From: Antedon bifida
Taxonomy: Eukaryota; Echinodermata; Crinoidea; Comatulida; Antedonidae
Assembly: GCA_963402885.1 (NCBI GenBank)
Contig: OY727096.1
Coordinates: forward strand, 23,851,820-23,915,819
Direction of reading: 5' to 3'
DNA length: 64,000 nt
Below are positions 50,801-62,741 of the stretch, in pieces (within the stretch, counting starts at the first letter, position 1; each line of letters begins with the position of its first letter). Below the pieces are notes generated by a model. The model had not been told where the DNA came from, did not search any database, and saw only the letters and a program-made list of their open reading frames with translations. Made by a program: the position numbers and the translations under genes.

Positions 50801-53076
50801 AATTCAACATATTTGCAACTTTAATTATAAAGTATAGTTAACCGGACCATGTGATAATGATTGAAATTCCACATTTGGTAGGGCGAATGAATCATTTTCC
50901 CCCAATTTTGAAAAGTTTATGGACATTTTATTAATTATAAAACAAGGGAACATCCAAAGAGGCAAAACACATTTATTGAGATTTCGACATTTCGTTTCTG
51001 AATATCTGTTCTGCCGCTTTGTTCATCCGTGTAAATTATATCCACAAATTTGTTAAAAATAAATATTTTAGAATACTATGGATGGAAGTTTTCTTCAGAT
51101 TTTTAAATTTTGTTGATCGTTTTAAGATATATTTGATGGCAAACTGTAGCCGACTTTTCCGTTTGTCTCACCTGTTGGACTATAGGCTGGTAAAATCAAA
51201 GGAAATCAAATTAAATGCACAGTACCGTGTATTTGTATTGTTTCCTCATCTTATTAAGAAACAGTTGGTCAATATATCGTATTTGAACAATCATAATAAA
51301 ATGCAAGTAAACATACATTTAGAACCTTAAAACTGTGCATACGAATTGGTTAATATTTCCTCCATGAAATAAGTAATGTAGGCCTATCTGTACTGTCATT
51401 GCCATTATTTCAACGTTTACATGGCTGTAATAAGCAGTCTCTCTGCTCGACATCGGAAGCTCAGTTCACCATCTTGAAAGCTTAGCATAGATAACCTGAA
51501 CAATTTTAATTTCCAAACTATAATTATGAGATTAGGAGACTACTGTAAATCCAATAAATTCCTTATACTGGGAATGCCAAAGAATTTTGCCAAGAATCAA
51601 AACATGTTTTGGTTCGAATTGGACGATTTTTGTTTACCCTTTTGATTTAAAAGTAGGCCTAGATAGAGTAAGCTTTTAACTTTCGATTTTACACAATGGC
51701 CCTACATGGTTTACTTCGGTGTAGTACTGTAGGCCTACTACTGTACTACAAGATAAAATAAAAACATCCTTAATTAAAAATCATGGTGCGACAAGTTTGT
51801 TTGTCTAGACAAATTACTTCTATATGGGCCTATTAAAAGTACTAGACTAATAATCGCAGTGAAGTGCGTTTATCGAGCTTGGCTAAAAAATAATGCACCA
51901 GACACAGCAACGCCTTGCTTACATCTGTGATCTAATCACTTTGGCATCTCGATTGATTTTCCGTTTTGTTTATTTGGAAGAACTACTTCTGCTAGTACAA
52001 ACAAGTGGATTTCAGTTTTTCCATCGGTTGTATATATGGCTAGCTACGTTCATATTCGTGGGAATAAGTTATTTCCCAGTAAAAAATAGGAAATGGGTTT
52101 AGGATTGCCCAGCAAGTTCAGTTTCGATCTTTCTGAACTGTTTCCTTGATTCGACCAAAAATGTTCACTAATTCACTAATGTTTATGAAATAAGCTAGGC
52201 CTCTTATAGCTTGCGTTAATGTTTAAACGTAAACTGCTTCAGGCGCTGAGCTGACTGTTCGTCGCTTTATTTTATCTTCTTTAGACCTGCGATATTTGAA
52301 CACTGGTACATTAAATAAATTATATTTAAATATTATTAAATTAAAAGTAACTGCCACGGTGCTCAGTATAAGGCCCCCTTGGAAAAGCCCCCTCTTCCCT
52401 GGGAAAATCAAGAAATGTGCTAGGCATGTACAACTATAACTGCGTGGGTTTATAACGAGAAGCGATCAATTTATTGAGTAAATTGATGTTGATAAGCCAG
52501 CTAGTATGACTGTACATTTTGAATGTTGTTTTGACAGTTAGATCGAAACGATCGGCCACTAAAAACAACTATATGTAACGCTGTGATAACAAAATAAGAT
52601 TAAACAAATGAATTGTTTTAGTAAAAATAAAGATACTTTATTCCCAACTGTTCATTTTTAGCATGTTTGGTCGTAATGAAAAGTTTCCTTATAGCAGATA
52701 TTTTCCTCGAAAACAATCGCTCGATTTGAAATAGTCAAATCTTTGATTGGAATTGCTCCTCGGCTCAGCTCCTCGGGAACACAAACTTTTAAGAACTGTT
52801 CGTCTCAATTTACGATTGGCCCCCAAAACATGACAAATTAATCATCATCATCAAGCATATTCAACAAAAATATTTTAAAACAATTTGTTTTTCAGGGAGA
52901 CAATATCTTTAATATAAATTATTTTTCCATAATAAATACTTTACTAGAACATTTATTGAAACAAAATAACTAAACTTGTTTTGTGATAATCCAAACCACT
53001 GTTTAATTATTTAAAAATGTGTACAGAAGTAATTTTTTGTAATGTTACGTAACAATTTTGTTTTGTTTGTTTACAG
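50801..53076. other. Non-coding intergenic sequence
   Basis: No gene recognised. An open frame of 103 codons at 51019-51330 (+) is AT-driven, lacks a recognisable domain and is probably chance. Confidence 0.35.
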
Positions 53077-53268
53077 GTGTGACGTCAGAGCTAAACGTGG
53101 ACGTGTTGTTTACCTCAGTTGTCGGTGATGTGCTTTGAGGCTTCAGCAGCGGGACCTGCAAGCCCATCAGAATCGTGCTTTCATAGTCAAATCATAATCT
53201 CTGCTCCCTGGAGAAGGACAATCAAGTTATTCCACAGTTTGGCCTAAGGTGTTTTAGAACCTTGTTTA
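53077..53268 (+). other. Possible non-coding exon (candidate Twist 3' UTR exon)
   Basis: A strong acceptor, TTTTGTTTGTTTACAG, precedes a GC-richer, non-repetitive stretch that begins with the palindromic CRE TGACGTCA (53080-53087) and ends where a MITE is inserted. An AATAAA with a GT-rich follow-up lies at about 53992. It has no protein-coding match. It could be the second exon of Twist, 8 kb downstream, or an enhancer. Speculative. Confidence 0.18.
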
Positions 53269-53394
53269 AGCGTGGTTCCCAACTAGAGACGCAACGCAAG
53301 TGAGTTAACCAATGACAAGCGACAGTTTGAATAATCTATTGCTTGTGATTGGTCAAATTCCTACGTTGCGCTTACGTCTCTGTGGGAACCAAAC
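53269..53394 (+). mobile_element. MITE family B, nearly complete copy
   Basis: Starts AGCGTGGTTCCCAACTAGAG after TTA (53266-53268). Left arm GACGCAACGCAAGTGAG and TAACCAATGACAAG, centre GAATAATCTATTG, right arm CTTGTGATTGGTCAAATTCC, end TGTGGGAACCAA. The last few bases and the right target duplication are lost. Confidence 0.85.
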
Positions 53395-54769
53395 AATGGT
53401 TCTGGTTTTCCGGGCTTTCCCATATAGACGAACATCAGGTAAAAAGAAGACCAAACGAGCGAGAAGGTTTAAGATGACCAACTTCTTCCGTATCTTTGGA
53501 CTTTGATACATTGCAAATTATTCAAATTACTGCAGTTGGCTTCACCACTTGCTCTCCACATGTTTGCCGTGGTTGATGAACTAAATATGAATCATAAATT
53601 ATTTATTATGTTACGTTATGTAAAAGTACCAATTAGATTTTAAATACAGAACCATATTATGCACTTTTAGAAAATTCAATGCAAATTCTTTCAAGAATAT
53701 TGTTGGTGTACTTTTAAGTGAGTGAGTTAGATTATTTGTGGACAAGATTAAAGTATTATAGAAAGATTTGACAGTGATATTAAGAACTATGTTTGTTTGG
53801 TTCCCAGTAACAAAAATTAGACGTTAATACACTGAGGTGCAGTTCATTTTGCTCGACTCGAAAAAGTGTCTAATTTTCTCAACTGGGAAACGAATCTTCA
53901 TATTGTAGATGGTATGATTGTATGAAATACTGTATTTGTGAAATCAACGGTTGACCAGGTATGGTTAAAATCTTCGTCGATTTCAAAAACAAATAAAAAG
54001 TGTTTTATCGATTTATGTTGCATTCCGAGTTATCGATTAAAAGAAGACAATAGTCACCACAAAATGGATAAACCCCGACTTTGATGAATCATACGATGTT
54101 ATTAAACAATCTTATATTATTTATATATTATTAAAATCGCATTTGAACACCTGTTCCCAAGTTGATGTTATGTTAATTTCACAGGGATTAAGTTTAATGC
54201 GTAATCCGCGTTCCATAGCGAAGGTGAAGACCCTTGATGACGTAGTGTTGTTATCAAAACACTTTTTCCTGAAGCCAATTAGTGGTTTTACATTTATCCG
54301 TAATAGTGTAAGAATTTATTTATGTGAATGATAAAAGTGTATAGAGGATAAATTATTTCTTCCAAGTTGTATATTACTAAACCCGGTTTTTCACTTTAAA
54401 GTTTAATAATAAGTTTTCGTTCTAAAAAAGGTCTTTCAGTGTTTACCTCATCTGTAAACAAATTCACAAATCCGAAATGACCAAAGTTAAAATATTCCCC
54501 AACATTCTTTTTAAAAAGGCTGAATATCTGTTATTCCTATTTGAATATTTATGATATGCTTATGAATTATTCATAAAAAAAACGTTTATTAAATATACAT
54601 ATCGTGTTAAAATTAGTCGACTTTATAATTGTAAATATATAGTACAGTATTGAACAGTTTCTATTGCTTATTAATGATGATAGTTTTCAATAAACATCAT
54701 ATTTTTGCAAATTATCAGTCATGAGTTTGTGATTCTTTCTTTAAAACTTCTTCATATTTAATAGTATAT
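53395..54769. other. Non-coding intergenic sequence
   Basis: No gene recognised. Confidence 0.4.
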
Positions 54770-54875
54770 GATGCTTATTCTCACTAGAGACGCACCGTAA
54801 GTGATTTGACCAATCACAAGCGATATATTATTCAAACTGTCGCTTAATAATTGTCAGCATAAGCATACACAGAAC
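54770..54875 (+). mobile_element. MITE family B copy, degraded
   Basis: ACTAGAGACGCACCGTAAG, then TGATTTGACCAATCACAAG, centre ATTATTCAAACTGTCGC, then a decayed right arm. Confidence 0.75.
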
Positions 54876-55757
54876 ACCTGCACAGAATGACTTTTCAAAT
54901 AGATAGCTGCGTAGTCCAGTAGCGCGTCGTGAAATCGAAAAGACTGTATTATCTTACTTACAAATGTTTATAATATTAACAGTGTGTATTTTTTACGAAG
55001 CAAATCTTGAACATTGTTTTCAATTAAACGCCAACTTTTATAAACACTAAGTCAGTATAAGTCTGTATTATATTATATTTTACATATAATTTATTATGTA
55101 GTCATGTGAAATATTTTTTCTATTTAAAAGACTTATCATAATCGAGAGTATTGTTGTAACGCCACATTCTTGTTTTATAGATTATTTCAAGTTATTCAAG
55201 AAATGAGAAGGATGTTTGAATGATCATATCAAAATGATTAGATGGAATAAACAACATGATCATTATTAATCATAAAACAACGACTTCTCATTGGTTATAA
55301 TCTTATTTATCCTGACCTTCTGTGTGATGCCAAGTTTTTGAATTAGTTCTATCACGTACGTCTTCAGGAAAACTTGCTAAACTTAGCAAAGATAATCTAG
55401 AAGAAAATCCGCTGCAAAAATCATGACAATGAATGTTTAATAATGTTATTGCTGAGTACAGCTTTACCTCGTTTCTAAAACCGAGGTCGGTTTTAAACGG
55501 AAATTAGGAATAATCGTAGTACAAGTCATAATTGTTGTATTAGCCAATTGCTAAGAAAGTATTACTTAAGTGTACCTGTGGCCGGCAATTATAGGAATTT
55601 CAACAAACATAGGCCTACACATTCTTTCTTCTGAAATATAAACAATGAAAAAAAAAACCCCAAAAAGCAAATGAGATTTAAAAGTAAAAACGTTGCTTCG
55701 TTTGCATTTATTAAAATTGTACAAGAAAGAAAGTGCCCACAAAATGATAAAATAATG

Positions 55758-55840
55758 AGAGAGCCTCGTTGGTTAATCTTGGATGAGCCGGCGCTTCCCA
55801 TTGGTCAACTCACAGGTGTTGCGTCTACGCGCGCACCCGT
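55758..55840 (+). mobile_element. MITE family B remnant (tentative)
   Basis: CCCATTGGTCAACTCACAGG and GTTGCGTCTACGCGCG are in the order of the right arm, but no terminus is left. Confidence 0.4.
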
Positions 55841-56493
55841 ATTACGTACCATGTGTAAACAAAGATTTAACTTGATAGTACATAAACTCAAAGACAAGAT
55901 TCTCTCATTGTTGTGTGCTCTCATCTTCTAAATCCACCAAGAAACACACCTCTTATCGCCACCTTTAACATTCTTTCTTGCATACCTAACTGAAATTGCG
56001 CATCAGCCAGTTTCTTTAATGACATTCAATCAACGTTTCCTAATGAACAAGTGATACACTGATATGTTACTATCACACGGAATACGTGATAGATTTCTTG
56101 TGTTCTACTTTACTTTTGTTTAAGTTACCAACCATGCCAGGTATCAATTGACGCACTCTATCGTTCGAACACTTTAAGTAACCAATGTTTTGTTTTATTT
56201 GTAGAACCATACGTGTGAATTGTACCGTAGTATTTTCATTAACAAGTCATTTATTTATTTTATTTAATTCCTCATTAATTTTAATATGAAAAATCACTCT
56301 CAGTACTGATTTTAAAAATTAACCACAAAACTCTAATAAAGATTTTAAAAAATTTCCGTAAGAAAAAAAGAATTTCCAGACAATCTCCATAGAAATTAAT
56401 AGTTAGAATGTAAAATTCTTCAAGGTAATATTTGTTACATACCCTTTTAAAATTTATTTGAACTTTTAGTCAAAACTGTTTCTGTAAATCTCT

Positions 56494-56653
56494 AGCTCTG
56501 TCTATATATACTATCAAACTTTATGTGACAAACAAATGTGATGTGACAATGGACATGATGATGTCATATCACTACCATATTTGGGTATATCACAACCATA
56601 TTTGGGCACATCACACTTGTTTGTCAAACTAGTTTGATAGTGTAGACAGAGCT
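56494..56653 (+). mobile_element. MITE family A copy 3
   Basis: A 160-bp copy with both terminal inverted repeats (AGCTCTGTCTA... and GTGTAGACAGAGCT) and two internal CCATATTTGGG subrepeats. The right flank is TAA, but the left flank is TCT, so the target duplication is lost. Confidence 0.9.
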
Positions 56654-56959
56654 TAAGTATATCCAGGTACTAATAGTATTTAAAATTATTAAATCATAAT
56701 GATTGGAATTGTATTCGCACACCCGGTCTTAACAACCATTGGAATGCTGATTATTATCTTACCGATTCTTCTCAGATCGTTTCGTACCGCAAATTCTTTT
56801 TTCTCCCTCAGGCAGATACAGTACCTCCAAACCTTGTCTTGGGATTTTAAACCATGACTAATCTTAATACAGAAATAGACACACTGATCTTTATTTAAGT
56901 GACGAGTAACTGTTCTTGATGAATCTATGATCGATCATCCTACTTGGTTGGCCTATAGG

Positions 56960-57300
56960 ATTAAGAATGTTAGGCCTATCATCATAGTATCATGGTATCA
57001 TAACTCTCATCATTTGCAGTGGGTTTTCTGTATCTGTGAGCTTTGAGCATTGTTAGGCCCACAATCGATACATTATTAATCAATAATATGTCACTACCAC
57101 TTCTATTTACCACGTGTGTATATTAAATATACTTGGCATGTATCATACTTGGCATGTCTAAGAATGCTAGGCCTACAGTACCATCATGGTATCATCACTC
57201 CCATCACCTGTAGTAGGTTTTCGCATAAAGCTATAACTTTGAGCATTTTTAGGCCCACAATCGATTGATCAATATGTTAGCACTTCTATTTACCACGCAT
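56960..57300 (+). repeat. Diverged duplication, 2 x ~150 bp
   Basis: Both halves (about 56960-57116 and 57158-57300) share AAGAATG(T/C)TAGGCCTA, CATGGTATCAT, TTGAGCAT, TTAGGCCCACAATCGAT, and CACTTCTATTTACCACG in the same order. Confidence 0.82.
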
Positions 57301-57956
57301 GTGCGTACCTATAGGGAAACACCTACGTGTTTTGTGTGTAAATGGATTTTTGCTATAGGCGATGTGAAAGATAGTGGTGTATCAGGCAAATGTGTGACAC
57401 AGTATCATATACAATTTTCTAAAACAATATAGCGTTTTACACAACCCTTAACCAACGTTATCAATTGTTCCTCAGTGGTAACATGTGATGAATAAATACC
57501 GATGTATCGTGGAAATATATCCTAAAGATACTGAAAAAAATAAGATACACTACGGATGAATCGGTCGATCGTGTGAACGTAACCGTCAAGTGTGCCTCTT
57601 CTTGGTCACTGACGAATTATGCAAATTATTTCTTAATGGAAGAGTTATGTGAAGAGGATAATCATCTTAACACACCCAGGATAAAAAGAAAACTGAAAGT
57701 GTAAAAGCTAAATGACAAAGCAATAACCATGATTGAGCTTGGAGTCAAGTCATGATAACAATCAGAAAGAAGGATACATTTAATAACATTTCATAAAACA
57801 TTTCTTAACAATCTAATCTGATCAAGCTAGCGCGTTCCGGTTGTCAGTTTATGATTATAAAGATGATACAGATGTAATGAAACTATTGTGATCTAAACAG
57901 AGCGTCACGTGTCATCGCGAAGAGTGTGGTCAATGCAGCGGTTGAATACGCTCTAA

Positions 57957-58108
57957 AGGCTTGTCTACACTATCAAACTTTATGTGACAAAAAATGTGAT
58001 GTGCTCATATGGACATGATGATATCACTACCATATTGGGGCATATCACTACCATATTTGGGCACATCACACTTTTTTGTCAAACTAATTTGATAGTGTAG
58101 ACAGAGCT
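57957..58108 (+). mobile_element. MITE family A copy 4 (TAA target duplication)
   Basis: A 152-bp copy from AGGCTTGTCTACACTATC to GATAGTGTAGACAGAGCT, flanked by TAA at 57954-57956 and 58109-58111. Two internal CACTACCATATT(T/G)GGG units. Confidence 0.92.
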
Positions 58109-58273
58109 TAACGCGAGTAAATCTGTGCATTCAGCTTAAGAAATAAAGGTTTGACGAATCGATTTCTGCGTCGAGTGTAGTATAAAATGGGGCTTTTGGC
58201 GAAAGATAAGGCAACGATTAACGCACGACACAACAATATGAGGTACGATCCTGGTCGTCAACCGAAAGCTCCC

Positions 58274-58586
58274 TGTTTATTTTTTTATTTTTTATTTTAT
58301 TCAATTTTCAGGCACACATACATGACAACACAGCGGTGCAGCACCCTGAGGATTGCCATGAGTGCAAAGCACTATCGAGATGGCTCTCCATATACTGCAC
58401 TAGAACATATAAGACAAACATATACACAAGATGCTCTACATAGACAAAGACTTATTATTAAGTCTTTGGGAGTGGAGTTGTAAATTGTCATGAGAAAAAA
58501 ACCCTGACATAATATGACAGGACTTGAACCCAGGACCCTTAGATTGGTAGCCAAGCATCATAACCACCAAGCCACAGCTCCACTCC
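58274..58586 (-). mobile_element. tRNA-derived SINE
   Basis: Minus-strand element of about 313 bp. The head has a Pol III A box TGGCTTGGTGG (58564-58574) and a B box GGTTCAAGTCC (58520-58530) at tRNA-like spacing. The acceptor stem does not pair, so it is not a tRNA gene. Then comes a unique body of about 200 bp and a 3' tail CTGAAAATTG followed by an A-rich run of AAAATA units (58274-58310). GGAGTGGAG at the 5' end has a complementary CTCCACTCC after the head. I do not recognise the family. The 98-codon frame at 58187-58483 on the opposite strand is a by-product. Confidence 0.82.
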
Positions 58587-58600
58587 AAGTTGTATTGTGA

Positions 58601-58640
58601 AGAAATGATGGTGATGGTGATGATGATGATGACGACTTTT
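58601..58640 (+). repeat. GATGGT/GATGAT microsatellite
   Basis: Short run of (GATGGT) and (GATGAT) units. Confidence 0.85.
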
Positions 58641-59219
58641 GTACGCGTTCTTCAACTTTGCGCCTATCGTGCCGTTAACTATAATAAAATATGAAATTGT
58701 AACACATTGCTAAAAAGCAGCCAATGTGAAATTGTTTACCTGTTTGTTGTTGAAAAGTAATCGTTTAATTGACTTAATCACACTGGGAAATCATAGTTAC
58801 CTTATAAATCACGATTCTATTCGCTTATACAATCTTAAGTCCCTGATGGCGTTACTCATAAATCCTTGATATAAAAGTGGAATAACCGGAGTACTGAATT
58901 TCCTTTGAACTCTCACAACATGGATATATACAGGAATTAGTTTAGAACAAATTGCTCCATGCTTGATGTGACTTTTTATTAGAATCTTGGAATATACTAG
59001 CATAATAATGTTTAAAAGAAATTCCCTAATGTTGATACAACACCGTAGTATTAGAAATCTAAGGCACACCTGATCAGCATGGCACTTTGGCCTCGAATGT
59101 CCCTTTAACAATGAATACGTTATTTATTTTCTCATGTAACAGTACCATGTTATGTTGCTCACTGAAATAATTAAATAGGTTAAGCCCTTTTGCTGAATAT
59201 CTTTTAACTTTCGGTAGCA

Positions 59220-59330
59220 AAGAAAGGAATCTGGGACGTTTCGGCCCACAAAAGATTCGGCCCAGCTTTTGGGGGACGACTCGGCCCACTTTTGGACCGA
59301 ATTGTCCCGGGCCGAATCGTCCCGCTTTCA
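59220..59330. repeat. GC-rich repeat of TTCGGCCC motifs
   Basis: Four variants of GGGACGAYTCGGCCCAC in direct and inverted orientation, including GATTCGGCCC and GGGCCGAATC. Strongly unlike the AT-rich flanks. Likely an interspersed repeat fragment. Confidence 0.65.
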
Positions 59331-60366
59331 AAGAAAGTAGTCACTCGTAAAATTTGGACTATCAAATAAATGTGCAGTAGTTCAAATTACAATTATGTGT
59401 CATGACCTAATTTAGGGAAACTTTGCGCGTATAAGTACCATTTTCTATAAGAAAGTAGATTTCTCTTTTTTATTACAGGCCTGTCTTTAAACGGTTCATC
59501 CGCCAAGCTGACAGATTACGCCGATTAATAGTGAACTCATGGCCTACCAATATTTCTGTATAATGTTGATTTTAAATGATTTATTGATTTTAATGAGAAG
59601 TTACATAGTTTCCGTTGTCGAGAACGGTGTTGAAATGATGTAAGAACAGTCTAGTAATTACTTCGGACAAGCAATAATATTAGCTGTAGCCTATACACTT
59701 TCAGCAATAATATTAGCATGTATACAGCCTCTTTGCAATCAAAATCAAGCGCCTCTTCGACAAATAGGTTGGTATATGTATTCAATGTTTACTTTAACCT
59801 GTCGTTTCAAATCAAACGTCTGCCGAAGAAAAAAGTATCTCGATTTAAACTAGTTTCAGCAATCTAGATTCCCTGCTGATCAGTATACGATCAATTTTTC
59901 TCGCTCCGCTATTTATTCTTGGTTCGCTATCTGTTGACTTGCGTATGCATCTATCAACTATAGGACTAAATGTTAAATCTTTTTACTCGTACAGTAGTTC
60001 TGAACTCGACTAAGCTTAAGGAGCCAACATGTTTTCATGTTTGTGATCACACGTAGCGATCACGCTCTTTTTAGGCCAACATGTCTACCGACTGGAATAT
60101 TAATGGTTTTTAATACCCTTAACAACTGTGTTAAAAGATGTTAAGGTTTGCGAAGAACTGCATAAAAGTATGATATCTCAATTTCATAATCACATCTGTT
60201 AGAGCACGTAGTGTTTTGTCGGTATAGACGTGGGAATTCTGAACATGAATAGAGGCCATGGAAACATGTAGACATTATTCTAAAATGTCTGAAATCTAAA
60301 TTTAATAACGAAATTGCTTTTGATTACACGAGTTAAAAACATCACTATTACCTGTAGTCGACACAA

Positions 60367-60421
60367 CGTGTACGCGCGCGTACTAAAACCGTCCCATTTC
60401 ATCAGGGTTTGAACGCACGGG
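60367..60421 (+). repeat. CGCGCGTAC pair
   Basis: TACGCGCGCGTACTAAAA, then ATCAGGGTTTGAACGCACGG, the same order of motifs as the 33848 repeat. Confidence 0.75.
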
Positions 60422-60654
60422 TCAAAGTGCGTAGAACATTAAGAAGCCTATGTTGTTGCAAAACGTCTTGACTGACGTCACCTTGTGACTTTTTCTTCCT
60501 AGTTATTTAGAATTCTAAGAACATCGTTGCTACAGTAATCCTAAGGTTTAAAGTCAATAAAAAAATAATTGTAATGTCTACACCATATTATATTTCTAAT
60601 CCAACCACAAAATAGTTTTACATTTATAACATTTTGTCATTCGTTCATTCAGTC

Positions 60655-60835
60655 ATTTCTTTCTTTCTTTCTTTCTTTCTTTCTGTCTTTCTTTCTTTCT
60701 TTATTTCTTTCTTTCGTTCGTTCGTTCGTTCGTTCGTTCGTTCGTTCTTTCGTTCGTTTGTTCGTTCGTTCGTTCGTTCGTTCGTTCGTTCATTCATATT
60801 AATTTCATTCATTCATGCATATTCATTCATTTATT
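60655..60835 (+). repeat. Compound microsatellite (TTTC)n-(TTCG)n-(ATTC)n
   Basis: Pure tetranucleotide runs: about 15 TTTC units, then about 20 TTCG units with few interruptions, then ATTC units. The Phe/Ser-rich translation is an artefact. Confidence 0.97.
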
Positions 60836-60984
60836 CAATGATTTGGTCAAAAGCATTGTAAAAGAAAACATCATTGTCGTCATCGTCAATATCATATACC
60901 CGGTCGTCATCGTCAACAATACCCGGTCGTAAATTGCATTATCATTATCACCGTCACTATTGCACAGCAAAATTCTGATTCTTG

Positions 60985-61249
60985 TTTTAAGAAAAAAAAA
61001 ACTTGTTTCAAGCAAAATATTTCTTGAAACAAGTAAATTTTGACTTGTCCGTATTTCAATACTTTTTTACTTACCAAGAATCGTAAAATTCTTAACAAGA
61101 ATCACACAAATTCTTATCAAGAAAATTATTCTTACCAAGAAATAATACTTTAAGAACAATATTCTTACCAAGAATTTAATTGTTTTTTCATTCTTGTTTT
61201 AAGCAGTATCTGTCTTAAAATAAGTAACAATTTACCGACTTTTTAAAAT
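60985..61249 (-). repeat. Inverted, diverged copies of the 62-bp unit (left flank)
   Basis: ACTTGTTTCAAGCAAAATAT, CTTGAAACAAGTAA and several TTACCAAGAAT motifs. These are relatives of the main array unit, in mixed and inverted orientation. Confidence 0.65.
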
Positions 61250-62385
61250 AGAATTCTTGTTTCAAGCAATATTTTTCTCAATTTATTTGATAGAATTCTT
61301 GATTCAAGCAATATTTTTCTTAAAGTAGGTAAGAATATTCCGATTTTTTTTTTACAGAATTCTTGTTTCCAGTAATATTTTTCTTGAAATAAGTAAGAAT
61401 TTACCGAATTTTATTTTATAGAGTTCTTGTTTCAAGCAATATTTGTCTTAAAATAAGTAAGAATATTCCGATTTGTATTTTATAGAATTCTTGTTTCAAG
61501 CAATATATTTCTTAAAATAAGTAAGAATATTCCCATTTGTATTTTTTTAATTCTTATTTCAAGCAATATTTTTCTTAAAATAAGTAAGAATATTCCGATT
61601 TGTATTTTTTGAATTCTTGTTTCAAGCAATATTATTCTTAAAATAAGTAAGAATATTCCGATTTGTATTTTTTGAATTCTTGTTTCAAGCAGTATATTTC
61701 TTAAAATAAGCAAGAATATTCCGATTTGTATTTTCTAGAATTCTTGTTTTAAGCAAAATTTTCCTTAAAATAAGTAAGAATATTCCGATTTTTATTTTTA
61801 GTATTCTTGTTTCAAGCAATATATTTCTTAAAATAAGTAAGAATATTCCGATTTTTATTTGTAGAATTCTTGTTTCAAGCAATATTTTTCTTAAAATAAG
61901 TAAGAATATTCCGATTTGTATTTTTAGTATTCTTGTTTCAAGCAATATATTTCTTAAAATAAGTAAGAATGTTCCGATTTTTATTTGTAGAATTCTTGTT
62001 TCAAGCAATATATTTCTTAAAATAAGTAAGAATATTCCGATTTGTATTTTTTAGAATTCTTGTTTTAAGCAAGATATTTCTTAAAATAAGTAAGAATATT
62101 CCGATTTGTATTTTTTAGAATTCTTGTTTTAAGCAAGATATTTCTTAAAATAAGTAAGAATATTCCGATTTTTATTTGTTGAATTCTTGTTTCAAGCAAG
62201 ATATTTCTTAAAATAAGTAAGAATATTCCGATTTTTATTTGTAGAATTCTTGTTTCAAGCAAGATATTTCTTAAAATAAGTAAGAATATTCCGATTTTTA
62301 TTTGTTGAATTCTTGTTTAAAGCAAGATATTTCTTAAAATAAGTAAGAATATTCCGATTTTTATTTGTAGAATTCTTGTTTAAAA
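61250..62385 (+). repeat. Satellite-like array of ~62-bp units, about 18-19 copies
   Basis: Unit: GAATTCTTGTTTCAAGCAA, then ATATTTCTTAAAATAAG, then TAAGAATATTCCGATTT and a T/A-rich spacer. Most units carry an EcoRI site (GAATTC). Period 61-64 bp. Homogeneity is highest in the centre and right half. Within each unit CTTGTTTCAAG is palindromic. Minus-strand open frames with ILLETRIL-type repeats arise only from the period being near a multiple of three. Confidence 0.95.
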
Positions 62386-62530
62386 TTCATAAATTCTTAC
62401 TTATATTGGGAAAAAAATTGCCTGAAACAAGAATTCTATAAAATATAAATCATTAAAAATTAATTTAAGAACGATAAATGAATACTCATTTTAAGTAATA
62501 TTTTACTTAAACAAATAAATTCAAGAATGT
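62386..62530 (-). repeat. Inverted, diverged copies of the 62-bp unit (right flank)
   Basis: TTCTTACTTATATTGGG, CCTGAAACAAGAATTCTA and TTTTACTTAAACAAATAAAT are complements of the array unit, so the array is bounded on both sides by inverted relatives. Confidence 0.6.
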
Positions 62531-62640
62531 TATAAAACATAATATTAACAATACTGTTATTTTCATTAAGAACTACAATTTACGTACAAATATGACATTA
62601 GGTACAATAATATATACAACTTCTTTAAAAAAAACTTGTT

Positions 62641-62646
62641 TTTATT
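62641..62646 (-). terminator. Candidate polyadenylation signal
   Basis: AATAAA on the minus strand, about 96 nt past the final stop of the exon at 62742-63057. Suitable spacing for a 3' end. Confidence 0.4.
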
Positions 62647-62741
62647 AATAATTAAATGCCATCAAAAGAAAACTTAAAAACATTAAAATGGTCAAATACA
62701 AATTTCGTAAAATTCTTCTCCCGCACCTGGGCTTTAAACTA

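Noticed and set aside
60634-60861. Phe/Ser/Arg-rich frame
   Set aside because: Pure tetranucleotide microsatellite.
61480-62262. Minus-strand frames with repeating LLILRNILLETRIL
   Set aside because: Produced by the 62-bp satellite. Frames change from unit to unit as the period varies, and there is no start or splice context.
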